Source: CAVTWH01 sp963794685 (GTDB taxonomy: Bacteria > Actinomycetota > Actinomycetes > Mycobacteriales > Micromonosporaceae). Taken from it: 64,000 nt of DNA. The notes below the pieces were generated by a model. It was not told the DNA's origin and ran no database searches. It worked only from the letters and a program-made list of their open reading frames with translations. The position numbers were made by a program, and so were the translations under genes. Position 1 is the stretch's first letter. Each line of letters opens with the position of its first letter. This document shows positions 33,544-42,899 of the stretch, piece after piece. The stretch is taken from assembly GCA_963794685.1 (NCBI GenBank), contig CAWCFK010000008.1, positions 1 through 64,000 of the forward strand, in the 5' to 3' direction.

Positions 33544-33627
33544 CCCCGCGTCACGCGACTGTGTAGGGGCGCGCTCCGGCCCAGTCCGCGGCTGGTGGGC
33601 GGGCAGCCGCGCCCACCGCTGTCTACC

Positions 33628-33950
33628 TTAGGCGGTCGGTGTGAGGTGTTCGGTGAGTTCGTCGAGGGAGTTGACCATCAGGTCTGCGGTGACGGAGTCC
33701 GGCCGGGTGGCGTAGTGGTGGCCCAGGGTCCGCGTCGGATGCACACGGCTTTCCGGCCGGCCTGGGTCGCGGGGGTGATGTCGTTGTCGAGGCGATCGCC
33801 GACGTAGGCGATCTGGTCGGCTGGTCGGCCGGCGGCGGCGATGAGGGCGGCGAGGAAGGCCGGGGGTGGGGCCTCTCGGCGGCCCAGTCGTCGGAGGTGG
33901 CGATGAGGTCGACGTCGAGGTGGAGTTCGTGCAGGAGGCGTCCCAGACAG
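33628..33950 (-). pseudogene. Broken HAD-superfamily hydrolase gene
   Basis: The minus strand reads RLLHELHLDVDLIATSDDW and AAERP in one frame, then AFLAALIAAAGRPADQIAYV with GDRLDNDI in a second and a DLMVNSLDELTEHL ending in a third. Together these make the C-terminal half of a HAD hydrolase, including the metal-binding GDRLDND motif. At least two frameshifts and loss of the N-terminal half mark it as dead. Its upstream edge, near 33945, abuts an integrase fragment on the other strand. Confidence 0.65.
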
Positions 33951-34150
33951 AGGCTCGCCGAAAGTTGAAGGCGGCGGTACGCGACTACGAGGACGAGTTG
34001 ACGCTGACCGGGCCGGCCTTCACCGTCGCGAACGCGGTAGACGACTGGCTCCGCCAACAGCCGGTCCAACTACAGCAACCTGGCGCGGTCGCACATCGTC
34101 AGCGACCTGGAAGATCCTCACCAAACTCCGCTGCTGCCCACGACGCGCCA
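33940..34150 (+). pseudogene. Tyrosine integrase fragment (N-terminal SAM-like region)
   Basis: The plus strand reads SQTEARRKLKAAVRDYEDEL, then GPAFTVANAVDDWL and, after a one-base shift, SNYSNLARSHIVSDLE. This is the arm/core-binding region of phage-type tyrosine integrases. No catalytic domain follows. It lies exactly against the broken HAD gene and may mark an old insertion boundary. From 34150 to 34485 I see no gene. Confidence 0.55.
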
Positions 34151-34485
34151 CACCGATCATCGCCGCCGTCGCCGTACTCCAAGCCATCGATGACCAGCAC
34201 TAACGAAGTTGGCAAAGGCTCGGTGCGTGTCGGGTGGTTGCGGGTAGCGTGGGGTGGGGGGAGGCTGCCGCCGATGAGCCCGCAGTCTCCATGCGGGATG
34301 CCAACTCGCAAGCGGGTTGCTCCGGGCCGGATTCCTCCGCGTGCGCCGAACACATCAGATCGGTCGTCACAAACTGATCTTGGACACCTTCACTCGTCTC
34401 CTCGCCGCACGCCCTGAAATTGATCATCTAGCCCGTAAGGCCGTGCACGGATGCACGGCTCGTGGATGCGCGACGAGGAGCCACC

Positions 34486-37400
34486 ATGCCAGTACTGACT
34501 GATGTCAGCATCACCTTCGACACGCACGACGACGACAAGGACAGCGACACCGTGGTCCACGTGTTCGTCAAGAACCGGCAGAGCACCACCGCCACCCCCG
34601 AGCAGGACTCCACCTTCATCTCGAACCGGCTCGCCTACCAGCGGTACCTCCCGACCGGTGACCTCCACGACAACGGCATCAACCCCTATCTGGCCTCCGG
34701 TATCGGCCTGGCGTCCTCGCAGACCTTTTCCGACCCCTCGTCGCACACCTTCAGCCTCGGGCTGCGGTCTGGTTCGATCAGCCTGGAGGAGATCGTGCTG
34801 CCGGTGGTGAACATCCACATCCAGCCGAACGGCAACGACCGGTGGATCTTCAGCTACACCGTCACGTTCACCTTCGACGACGGCAGCAGCTTCGCGTTCT
34901 CCTCGGACTTCAATGGTCCGGGGGTCATCCTGGACCAGGACAACCTCAACTACTCCGGCATCTGCTCGGAGAACCCGCTGGTTCCGCCACCGGTGCCGAA
35001 CAAGCCGACCTCCACAGCGATGCTGCACAGCGTCACGCTGGACATTGCGACGCACAACGACGACAAGGACGACGACACCCAGCTCAACGTGTTCATCAGC
35101 AACCGGGTGAACAGCTCGATCCACCAGCGCATCGTCGACGCCCAGGACATCTTCCCGGGCCAGCACTTCGACGACCCGAGCACGAAGTCCATCACCTGGA
35201 CGGTCGACCCCACCACGCCGGAGATCGCACCGATCGCCATGGCCGACATCGTGCTGCCGGTGATCGTCATCCGCATCTTCCCGAACGGGAACGACCGGTG
35301 GATCTTCAACTACCGGCTGACCTTCACCTTCACCGACCCCGCCAACGCCGACCAGAAGGGCCTGGTCTTCTCCACCACGACGAGCGGGGTCATCCTGGAT
35401 CAGGACAACCCCGTGTTCTTCGGCGTCTACCAAGGCCCGTCGTTTCCCACGGTCACGCCACCGACGGCGCCCATGCTGTCCAGCCGCCCGATCGACCACA
35501 CCGATACCGGGAAGCCCAAACTCATCCCGGTCTCCCTGCTACAGGCCAAGCTCGACGAGTTCATCAACCACCGCAACGACACCGACACCAGCCACTTTCC
35601 ACCGCTGCGGAAGATCCGACTGGACAACTCCGGCAGCTTCAACGGCGTCACACTGCCGGAGAGCTATCTGGACGTACGGTCGATCACCGCCGTGCAAGGG
35701 GGCGTCGCCTACGTCAGCAACCCGACAAGCCTCGGCCAACTGGTGACCACGCTGAACATCGACAACGTCTACTTCAACACGATCGACAGCGCCTCCCTGA
35801 CGGCCCACATCGATCCGACGGACCCAGCGCCCCTCACTGTCACCCTGAAGTTCGACACCACCAGGAGCGACAACGAGCTGGTCACCGCGCTGCTGGGGGG
35901 CGTGGACTTCCTCGACTTCGAGATCAAGCTGCGGCTGACCCTCGGCGTCACGCACCGGATGAGCCGGTTCGACGTCGACCAGAGCATGGTCGACCTGATG
36001 ACCTGGATCCCCGACATGAAAAACATGACGGTCACCGAGGAACCTTCCGGCGGAACGCTCCCCAACTTCCACTACACCGGGACTTTCCTCGGGCAACCGG
36101 TCGACCTGGTCACCCCCGACGGCAACATCAACAAGGTCTTCGGCGAACAGGTCGTGCAGGTACACCTGACGACCGGCAGCACCTTCGACCCCGGGGGAAC
36201 GGTACGCCAGCACATCCGCGACGAGATCCTCAGCAGGCTGGGCAAGCCCGATCCCATCACTGGGGACAGCCCACGTGACGGCATCAATGCGCTGGTGACG
36301 AGCCTACTGCTCGGCGGCACCGCGGACGACGAGCGCAACATCGACTGCAACAACACCGTGCTCGACTCGATCGGCTTCGAGGGGGACAACCTCGTCATCC
36401 GCTACACCGGGGCCCCCAACGGATTCGTGCCGCAGACACCGGAGAACTTCCCGGCCGACTGGGACTTCTCGCCCGGGGCGCTGGCGAACATCGACCACAT
36501 CGTGGTGCTGATGATGGAGAACCGGTCCTTCGACCACATGGTCGGCTACCTGAGCCTGCCGGTCGCCCAGGGTGGCGCGGGACGTACCGACATCGACGGG
36601 CTCAAGGGCGGCGAGTCCAACACCTTCAACGGCAAGACCTACCCATCCTTCCCGCTCACCAGCACCTTCTTCTCACCGGACCCGCCCCACGGCCACGAGC
36701 CGACGCACCGCGCGATCAACGGCGGCCTGATGGACGGGTTCGTACGGAGCTGGGTCGAAGAGTACGGGCCCGAGCAGGCGGCGCAGATCATGGGCCACCA
36801 CACCGCCGACACGGTGCCGACCTACGATGCCCTCGCGCGAGACTTCGCCGTCGGCCACCGCTGGTTCGCCAGCCATCCCGGCCCGACCTTCGTCAACCGC
36901 TTCTACGAGCTGACCGGCCGGCCGAACGTCAGCAGCCGCGGATTCTGGGAGTTCCACGACTCCAGTCCGATCAAGCCGGCCTTCACCGAGACGATCCTCG
37001 ACTACCTGTCCGACGCGATCGACCCGGCGACCGGGCGACCTGTCACCTGGACCTATTTCGAGCAGGGGTACTGCTTCCTGCGGTTCTTCGAGAAGTACAC
37101 CTTCGACGCCGAGCACATCGTCACCCTCAACGACGCCAACCGCGGCTTCTTCACCCTTGCCAAGTCGGGCAACCTGCCGAGCGTGTCGTTCGTCGAGCCA
37201 CACTTCATCGAGCTGCCTCCGGACGCCAACGCCGACGGCCCGATCGCCGACGTCAAGGACGGCCAAGCCTTCGTCCAGACGATTGTGGACGCTGTGGTCG
37301 CGAGCCCCGCGTGGGACAGCACCCTGCTGCTGGTGGTCTACGACGAGCACGGCGGGTTCTACGACCACGTGCCGCCGGCGGCCGCGCTCCGGGTCTCGAC

Positions 37401-39138
37401 GGACTTGCCCGTCGACACGCACGGCCTCCGGGTCCCGGCGTTCGTTGTCTCGCCGTGGATGGCCCCCGGTACCGTCTTCGGGCACGACGGGACGGATGTC
37501 TCGACCCCAACCCACCGGGGCGACTTGCACTTCGACCACACCTCGATCCCCAAGACGATCGCGCGCCGTTTCCTGAGCGCGAATCCGCCCTACCTGGGTG
37601 CCCGCTACGCCGCAGCCAACGACCTGTCCGCAGTGCTCAGCACCCAGCGGCAGCAGCACCAGTTCCGGCCGTTCATCCCCTACCTCTTCCAGTTCAGAGC
37701 CACCCAGACCACGCTCGGCCCGAAAGACGGCATCTCGACCGCCAAGGCCTCGGTGTGGCAGCTCGCGAGCGACGGGACGGCGGGGCAGGAGTTCTCCTTC
37801 GAACAGGCCGGCGACTCGGTGTACATCCGCAACCGGGCCAGCAACCTCTATCTGACGGTGGACAGCCCGGCCGGCGCCTCGACGCCAACGCCAACACCGA
37901 ACCCGGCTCCGCCGGGTGTCATCGAGGACGTCAGGTACATCCCGGGTCCGCCGTCGGCGAGCGCGAGTCCGATCATCAACCCATCCGGAGACGCGCGGCA
38001 GAAGTGGCTGCTTCGTCCGGTGGCCCTCGCCGACTCCGCCAACGACCTGTTCGTGATCCAGAGTCTCGCGGTCCCCGGCGCGTTCCTGCAGCCGGTCGAC
38101 CCGACCCAGCCCGGTCCGGTGGTGCTGCGCGCCACCCCCCTTGCCGGCGGCCCGGACCCCCAGCTGGCCTGGAAGGTCGCCAGTCCGCTGCTCGGCGTCT
38201 TTGCGCTCGGCTCTTCGATCTCGGTGGCCCGCAACCTGGACGGGCGACTGGAGTTCTTCGGGATCGACGACGCCGGCAACCTCTGGAACACCCATCAACG
38301 AACCGCCAGCGGAGACATGGTGCGCTGGACGATCCTCGATCAGGGGCCAGGATGGCGGTCCGTCACCGCGGCCAGCAACCAGGACGGGCGAATCGAGCTC
38401 TTCGCCATCCACGGGTCGGGCACCGTCACCCGCCGCGCGCAGGCCGCCCCCAACGCCAGCACCTACACCCAGCCCCAACGGTTCGACGGATCCTTCACCA
38501 CCGCGGCCGCCGTCACCGACCAGTGGGGAGGCCTGCACCTCTACGCCAACCTCAGCACCGGGCACATCCAACACCGCTGGCAGGACTCCCTCAACGACGA
38601 CAGCGCGACGACCGGATGGTTCACCCCATGGACCGAGCTCAGTGGTGCGGCGACCCGCATTACCGTCAGGACCGGCAGCGACGGGCGTGCCGTTCTCATC
38701 GGGATCACCGAGGAGGGAACGCTCTTCCAGCGCAAGATGAACGTCCCGAACGCTCAGACCGAGAACGAGTGGGGCGCGATGATCCCGCTGGACGGCCTGC
38801 TCGAGTCCGTCGAGCTGGCCCTGAACAACGACGGACGCCTCGTCCTCTTCGGCGCCGACTCCGACGGTCAGCTCTTCCAGCGCATCGAGACGGCCCCACA
38901 CAGCGCCAACTGGGGACCATGGATGTTGCTCCCGACACAATTCGAGGGGAGAACCCTGCGGATACGACACGTCGGCGCCGAGAGGAACGGGTCGCGCGAA
39001 AGAATGGAACTCTACGCCGTCGACGACACGGGGATGCTCTACCGCACCAAGCAGAACGCCCCCAGCAGCAGCACCTGGGGTGTCTGGCTCATCCTCGACT
39101 TTCACCTGCGCCCCGCTCTCACGTCCGGAGGAGCGTGA
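34486..39138 (+). CDS. Giant phosphoesterase (phospholipase C-like) with N-terminal repeats and lectin-like C-terminus
   Basis: The 1550-residue protein starts at an ATG with GAGGAGCC upstream and has no signal peptide. Two similar N-terminal domains (about 1-165 and 180-325) share the motifs THxDDKDxDT, a PNGNDRWIFxY strand and GVILDQDN. The middle holds a PF04185-type phosphoesterase domain opening at DHIVVLMMENRSFDHMVGYL (about 668-688), with VYDEHGGFYDH near 950; these enzymes cleave phospholipids or phosphate esters. A Ricin-like stretch (DARQKWLL) follows. About 300 C-terminal residues form repeated units (RLEFFGIDDAGNLW, RLVLFGADSDGQLFQR, MELYAVDDTGMLYR) resembling a sugar-binding beta-propeller. 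It may be released by lysis or a contractile device. Confidence 0.8.
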   Translation: MPVLTDVSITFDTHDDDKDSDTVVHVFVKNRQSTTATPEQDSTFISNRLAYQRYLPTGDLHDNGINPYLASGIGLASSQTFSDPSSHTFSLGLRSGSISLEEIVLPVVNIHIQPNGNDRWIFSYTVTFTFDDGSSFAFSSDFNGPGVILDQDNLNYSGICSENPLVPPPVPNKPTSTAMLHSVTLDIATHNDDKDDDTQLNVFISNRVNSSIHQRIVDAQDIFPGQHFDDPSTKSITWTVDPTTPEIAPIAMADIVLPVIVIRIFPNGNDRWIFNYRLTFTFTDPANADQKGLVFSTTTSGVILDQDNPVFFGVYQGPSFPTVTPPTAPMLSSRPIDHTDTGKPKLIPVSLLQAKLDEFINHRNDTDTSHFPPLRKIRLDNSGSFNGVTLPESYLDVRSITAVQGGVAYVSNPTSLGQLVTTLNIDNVYFNTIDSASLTAHIDPTDPAPLTVTLKFDTTRSDNELVTALLGGVDFLDFEIKLRLTLGVTHRMSRFDVDQSMVDLMTWIPDMKNMTVTEEPSGGTLPNFHYTGTFLGQPVDLVTPDGNINKVFGEQVVQVHLTTGSTFDPGGTVRQHIRDEILSRLGKPDPITGDSPRDGINALVTSLLLGGTADDERNIDCNNTVLDSIGFEGDNLVIRYTGAPNGFVPQTPENFPADWDFSPGALANIDHIVVLMMENRSFDHMVGYLSLPVAQGGAGRTDIDGLKGGESNTFNGKTYPSFPLTSTFFSPDPPHGHEPTHRAINGGLMDGFVRSWVEEYGPEQAAQIMGHHTADTVPTYDALARDFAVGHRWFASHPGPTFVNRFYELTGRPNVSSRGFWEFHDSSPIKPAFTETILDYLSDAIDPATGRPVTWTYFEQGYCFLRFFEKYTFDAEHIVTLNDANRGFFTLAKSGNLPSVSFVEPHFIELPPDANADGPIADVKDGQAFVQTIVDAVVASPAWDSTLLLVVYDEHGGFYDHVPPAAALRVSTDLPVDTHGLRVPAFVVSPWMAPGTVFGHDGTDVSTPTHRGDLHFDHTSIPKTIARRFLSANPPYLGARYAAANDLSAVLSTQRQQHQFRPFIPYLFQFRATQTTLGPKDGISTAKASVWQLASDGTAGQEFSFEQAGDSVYIRNRASNLYLTVDSPAGASTPTPTPNPAPPGVIEDVRYIPGPPSASASPIINPSGDARQKWLLRPVALADSANDLFVIQSLAVPGAFLQPVDPTQPGPVVLRATPLAGGPDPQLAWKVASPLLGVFALGSSISVARNLDGRLEFFGIDDAGNLWNTHQRTASGDMVRWTILDQGPGWRSVTAASNQDGRIELFAIHGSGTVTRRAQAAPNASTYTQPQRFDGSFTTAAAVTDQWGGLHLYANLSTGHIQHRWQDSLNDDSATTGWFTPWTELSGAATRITVRTGSDGRAVLIGITEEGTLFQRKMNVPNAQTENEWGAMIPLDGLLESVELALNNDGRLVLFGADSDGQLFQRIETAPHSANWGPWMLLPTQFEGRTLRIRHVGAERNGSRERMELYAVDDTGMLYRTKQNAPSSSTWGVWLILDFHLRPALTSGGA

Positions 39139-39447
39139 AACGGGCGACCCTTCACAGTGCCGGCGGAGCAGGTCAGCCAGCCGGTTGGCCTGTTCCGGCG
39201 TCAGTTGGACCGTGTTTGCCGAAAAACTCATCCACGCTGGTCAGGGCCATAGCAGGGGGGAGCAACGGCTCGCGTTGAACTGCGTCGAAGAGTGTTCAAC
39301 GTCGTCCAACTGCGGGCAACGGCATCGCCGATGCTGCGGCTAGCGGCGTTTGTGCTGGTCAGCGGATTGCGTGGACGTTCGCTGATATAAAGCGCTCACC
39401 TACCTGATGGGCTCTGAGCTGCGAAAACATCGCCGCAGCTCACGACG

Positions 39448-39616
39448 CTGTTGATCGACGCAGTTGAAAGGCGCCATGAAGTCGCGGGTCGTTACGGATG
39501 GGCAGGATTTGAACGCTTCCGGAATCTGGAGGTGGTCATCGGCAGGTGGGACGTTCGGCCGATCGCGGCGTCCGGCGATCCACGGCCTCGACCTCTTCCT
39601 GGTGGGAGAAGGGGTC
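39448..39616 (+). repeat. Dispersed repeat, copy B (partner at 2046-2230)
   Basis: This copy shares long blocks with copy A, including GGAATCTGGAGGTGGTCATC versus CGAATCTGGAGGTGGTCATC and CTCGACCTCTTCCTGGTGGG. Orientation is the same and the two copies are about 37.4 kb apart. The rest of 39139-39629 shows no gene. Confidence 0.75.
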
Positions 39617-39629
39617 GTTCTGATGGCGG

Positions 39630-39893
39630 CTACTCGAAGAGCGAGTGGTGTTCGGGGTCGCTGCGGCGCCGGGCTCGCCGGCGCAGCTGGATTACGACGA
39701 TGTCCACGGCGGCGATGCCGGCGAGCACCAGCATGCCCACAGCGGCCACCGTAATGCCCAGGATGAACAGCAGCACCGCCAGCCCGAGGGTGCACACCAG
39801 GCCGAACGAGGCCAGCGCAAGGCGCAGGTTGAGCGCGCTGTAGGGCTGCCCGATCGTTCCCTTGTGCTGAGGTGGCTGCGCTCCGATAGGCAT
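39630..39893 (-). CDS. Small two-helix membrane protein (DUF6343-like)
   Basis: The 87-residue protein reads PYSALNLRLALASFGLV, then TLGLAVLLFILGITVAAVG and VLAGIAAVDIVVIQLRRRAR. Two hydrophobic helices with an Arg-rich end match the short actinobacterial DUF6343 family, whose role is unknown. The ATG at 39893 follows ACGGAGGA. The gene starts next to repeat copy B and points toward it. It looks intact. Confidence 0.65.
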   Translation of the reverse strand: MPIGAQPPQHKGTIGQPYSALNLRLALASFGLVCTLGLAVLLFILGITVAAVGMLVLAGIAAVDIVVIQLRRRARRRSDPEHHSLFE

Positions 39894-40065
39894 TCCTCCG
39901 TCCTACACCGCCCGCCTGGCCAGGCCAGCGCGGGGTCGGCCACACCCGTCGACAGGCTTGTCTGGTGGGCCACGATTCGGGCGCGGTCAGGTCGTGGGTG
40001 GTTGCGGGTAGCCCCGGTGATCCACGCAAGGTCGACGCAGCGGAGATCGGTCAGAGCCTGCAGGT

Positions 40066-40857
40066 TCACTGCATGTCAGCGATGCTCGCTGGAGCAGTAC
40101 GACTACCCACGCCGCACTGGCTGTCGCCGGCCGGGCGGCCGGCCCAGCCCCGGCCCCGTGACCCGAGACGACCTGCGGCGGCAGTCGGGATGCAGTCTTG
40201 GGCTACTCCGGTGACGAGGGGGTGCGCCTGTGGATCATTGGTCTCGTCGGTTCCATCAGCTTCGACGGTGTGCCGATTTCCTCCATGATGGTCTTGTAGG
40301 TGTGCCGCAGGCTGTGCGGGGTGAGACCGGGGGCCAACGGCACCCAGCAGGGAGTCGGCCCGGAAGGTCGCGTTGCGGCCCCGGACCGGGACGCCGGGGA
40401 ACGGTGTGGCGAGCACCGGGACCAGGCCGCCGGCCCCACCCTTACGCGCGTACCGGCCCACAGCGGCCGGGTGGAAGATGCGGGCCGAGAAGTTTGTTGC
40501 GCCGCCAGTGCGCTGCCAGGTCACCTGTCGGGGCACCAGCTCTCCGACGAACCCGCACAGGACGTGCAGCACGACGCTGACGTCGCCGCCGTCAGACGTG
40601 GACACAGCGAAGTAGTCCTCGCGCCCGGTGTCGCTGAGCAGCCCAACAGTCTTTGCGGGCACGTGCGGTCCCTCGGTACGCAATCCGACCGACGCGCAGC
40701 CACAGTCACAGGTGGACGCGACGCGCACCGTCGCGACCTGGTCGCTGAGGGTGGAGGCATCGGCGAACGCCACCAGTCGGACCATCAACGCGTGCTCGGC
40801 TTCGGTGAGCGCCCTCGGTCGCGGTAGCTCGACAAGCGTCGGAACCGATTTGGTCAC
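40066..40857 (-). CDS. Chimeric frame: conserved hypothetical N-terminus joined to integrase-antiframe sequence
   Basis: From a GTG at 40857 the first 115 or so residues look like real protein (LPRPRALTEAEHALMVRLVAF, VRVASTCDCGCASVGL, VVLHVLCGFVGEL). After GELV the frame passes into DNA that, in another frame, encodes part of a tyrosine integrase, so the remaining residues are almost certainly not native. The gene seems to have been cut by integration at about 40510. The CDCGCASVGL segment suggests metal binding, but I do not recognise the family. Confidence 0.5.
   Translation of the reverse strand: MTKSVPTLVELPRPRALTEAEHALMVRLVAFADASTLSDQVATVRVASTCDCGCASVGLRTEGPHVPAKTVGLLSDTGREDYFAVSTSDGGDVSVVLHVLCGFVGELVPRQVTWQRTGGATNFSARIFHPAAVGRYARKGGAGGLVPVLATPFPGVPVRGRNATFRADSLLGAVGPRSHPAQPAAHLQDHHGGNRHTVEADGTDETNDPQAHPLVTGVAQDCIPTAAAGRLGSRGRGWAGRPAGDSQCGVGSRTAPASIADMQ
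40203..40445 (-). pseudogene. Tyrosine integrase C-terminal fragment
   Basis: In one minus frame the DNA reads APGLTPHSLRHTYKTIMEEI then GTPSKLM, the RHxxKT box of actinophage-type tyrosine integrases. The expected downstream DERMGH...Tyr motif is lost. Together with the N-terminal integrase piece at 33940 it shows past integration events around the phosphoesterase gene. Confidence 0.6.
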
Positions 40858-41004
40858 CGCGTCACGGTGGCGCTATGACCTGTCGCCGACAGGACCGGGT
40901 TCCCGTCCCGACGAGCGGCCGGGGTCTGCGCCCGATCCGCGGCAGATGTTCGCACATGATCATGGCAGTGGTCGGAAATCAGGAGAGAATGGTCAGCATG
41001 CGGG

Positions 41005-41763
41005 TCAGGCCATGCCACCGTTGGCCCGCAGCGTCTGGGCGGTGATCCAGCGCGCCTCGGGGCCGCACAGGAAGGCGATCAGTGGTGCGACGTCGTCGAT
41101 CTCGCCGAGGCGGTTGCCCGCTGCGCGGCTCTTCGCGCCGGCGATCGACGCGGGGGTCTCGACCGGGAAGTAGAACGACGTGTTCAACGGTCCCGGCGCG
41201 ACGCAGTTGACGGTGACTTCGCGGTCGCCCAGTTCCTTCGCCATCGCTTTGGTCAGGTGCTCGACGGCGCCCTTGCTCGCGGCATACACGCCGTAGAACG
41301 GAATGGTGAAGGCGACGATCGACGTAATGACGTTGACTACCCGACCTCCGTCGCGGATGTGGCGTGCGGCCTGCCGCATGGTCAGGAACGCGGCGCGCGT
41401 GTTCACCGCGAACGCCCGGTCGAAGTCGTCGTCGGTCGTTTCGGCCAGCGGCTTCTTGATGACCAGCCCGGCGTTGTTCACCAGGATGTCGACCGCGCCG
41501 AATGCGTCGATGGTGGACGCGAACAACCGCTCGACCTCGGATGGAGACGTCACGTCGGCCTGCACCGTCAACACCTTGCCGCCGTGCCCGCTCACCGCTG
41601 TGGCCGCCTGCCGAGTCTCCTCCTCCCGCTCCGCGCGGTGATAGTTGAGCACCACATCGGCGCCTTGACTCGCCAGGCATCCAGCGACCGCGAGACCCAG
41701 GTTCGCGGTCGCGCCGGTCACGATGGCGACCTTGCCGGACAGCCGCTGTGCCGTCGTTTCCAT
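41005..41763 (-). CDS. Short-chain dehydrogenase/reductase (SDR)
   Basis: The 252-residue classical SDR has a TGATANLG cofactor loop (16-23; the usual third Gly region is intact at Gly23), NNAG (96-99) and the catalytic Ser148, Tyr160 and Lys164 (YAASK). It ends in RANGGMA, as typical SDRs do. An NAD(P)-dependent alcohol/ketone conversion is expected; the substrate is unknown. The start is an ATG at 41763. It is divergent from a LysR-type gene at 41887, the usual layout for a regulator and its target. Confidence 0.88.
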   Translation of the reverse strand: METTAQRLSGKVAIVTGATANLGLAVAGCLASQGADVVLNYHRAEREEETRQAATAVSGHGGKVLTVQADVTSPSEVERLFASTIDAFGAVDILVNNAGLVIKKPLAETTDDDFDRAFAVNTRAAFLTMRQAARHIRDGGRVVNVITSIVAFTIPFYGVYAASKGAVEHLTKAMAKELGDREVTVNCVAPGPLNTSFYFPVETPASIAGAKSRAAGNRLGEIDDVAPLIAFLCGPEARWITAQTLRANGGMA

Positions 41764-41855
41764 CTGTTACCCCGATCAGTACCTGCGAGCGACATCTGTC
41801 TGCGGTCGAGTCCACCGCACGAGCCGAACCCGGTCCAACAACGTTCGCCCCACTG

Positions 41856-41890
41856 CCACAACTGACGGTTGTGGTACACATCAGTTGTGG
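41856..41890. promoter_or_regulatory. Perfect inverted repeat, likely LysR operator
   Basis: CCACAACTGA at 41856-41865 and TCAGTTGTGG at 41881-41890 are exact inverted copies separated by 15 bases. The spacer contains a second GGTTGTGG half-site. The right arm covers the GTG start of the LysR gene, so binding there could repress its own expression while controlling the divergent SDR gene. Confidence 0.7.
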
Positions 41891-42834
41891 ATCTCGAACT
41901 GGTCAACGTCCGAGCCTTCGTTGCTGCGGTGGACCACGCGACGATGACGGCCGCCGCGAGTGTCATGTTCACTAGCCAGCAGGCGTTGTCCAAGCGGATC
42001 GCCAAGCTGGAAGCGGCCACAGGCCTGCTGCTCGTGCGGACCGTCCACGGTGTCACCTTGACCGAGCGGGGCGAACGGTTCCTGCCATACGCCCGTCGGC
42101 TGCTCGCGACCGCGGAAGCGGCGATCGCCGCAACGGCCGGCGGAGCCGCCCCGGCGCTGCGGGTGGACGTCTGGGGCCATCCCCATCCACCACGCGTCCT
42201 CGTGCAGCGCTTCGCCCGTACCCATGACGTCGCCGTGCAGATCAGTATGCGACGCAACCTCGTGCATGCGCTGCACGCGCTACAACGCGACGAACTCGAC
42301 CTGGCATTCGGCAACATCGCCAACCTGACCGCTCCGATGCCCGCCGACCTCCAAGCCGACATCGTGTGTTTCACCAAGGGCATGGCCCTGGTACACCGCG
42401 ACGGACCATTTGCCGGCATGACGGAGTTCCGCCAGGCCGACCTGACGGCGGCAACGCTGTGGGCGCCGCTCGTCGGCACCAGCCCCGAGGTAGTCGCATT
42501 CATGCACGAGTACGCACGATCGGTCGGCATGCCAGTGCTCGACGCCGGCCAGAACATCGGTGTCGAGTCGTTTCTCGACGGAGTCGCAGCCAACCCACGC
42601 TATGTCTCGCTGGTGGACGCCGCATGGCCGTTGCCGGCCGACGCGCCACTGTGCCGAGTACCGATCCATCCCGCGCCGCTGTATCCCTGGTACGCGGTGC
42701 GATCCACCCGCGCTCACCCGGACGCCACACGGCTCCTCGCCAACGTCCGGCAGAACGCTTCGCAGCGCCACCTGCTCAACGAGCACTGGCTGCCCGCGGC
42801 AGCCCGGCATCTGCACGCCGACATGTCAAGATGA
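41887..42834 (+). CDS. LysR-family transcriptional regulator
   Basis: From the GTG at 41887 the product is 315 residues with an N-terminal winged HTH (DLELVNVRAFVAAVDHATMT, then SQQALSKRIAKLEAATGLLL) and a substrate-binding domain beginning near PALRVDVWGHPHPP. A TTG upstream at 41869 is less likely because the operator would lie in the gene. It probably regulates the divergent SDR gene. The C-terminal part (SRLLNEHWLPAAARHL-like) is complete. Confidence 0.85.
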   Translation: MDLELVNVRAFVAAVDHATMTAAASVMFTSQQALSKRIAKLEAATGLLLVRTVHGVTLTERGERFLPYARRLLATAEAAIAATAGGAAPALRVDVWGHPHPPRVLVQRFARTHDVAVQISMRRNLVHALHALQRDELDLAFGNIANLTAPMPADLQADIVCFTKGMALVHRDGPFAGMTEFRQADLTAATLWAPLVGTSPEVVAFMHEYARSVGMPVLDAGQNIGVESFLDGVAANPRYVSLVDAAWPLPADAPLCRVPIHPAPLYPWYAVRSTRAHPDATRLLANVRQNASQRHLLNEHWLPAAARHLHADMSR

Positions 42835-42899
42835 CGGCATCACCACGCCCACCACTGTCTGGAACCGGAAGTCATGCCCACCCCACCCGAGGAGGCCCT

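Noticed and set aside
39500..39530. tRNA-like T-arm (reverse complement of CAGGATTTGAACGC) in repeat copy B
   Set aside because: The five-base stem that should flank the TTCAAAT loop does not pair and no acceptor or anticodon arm was found.
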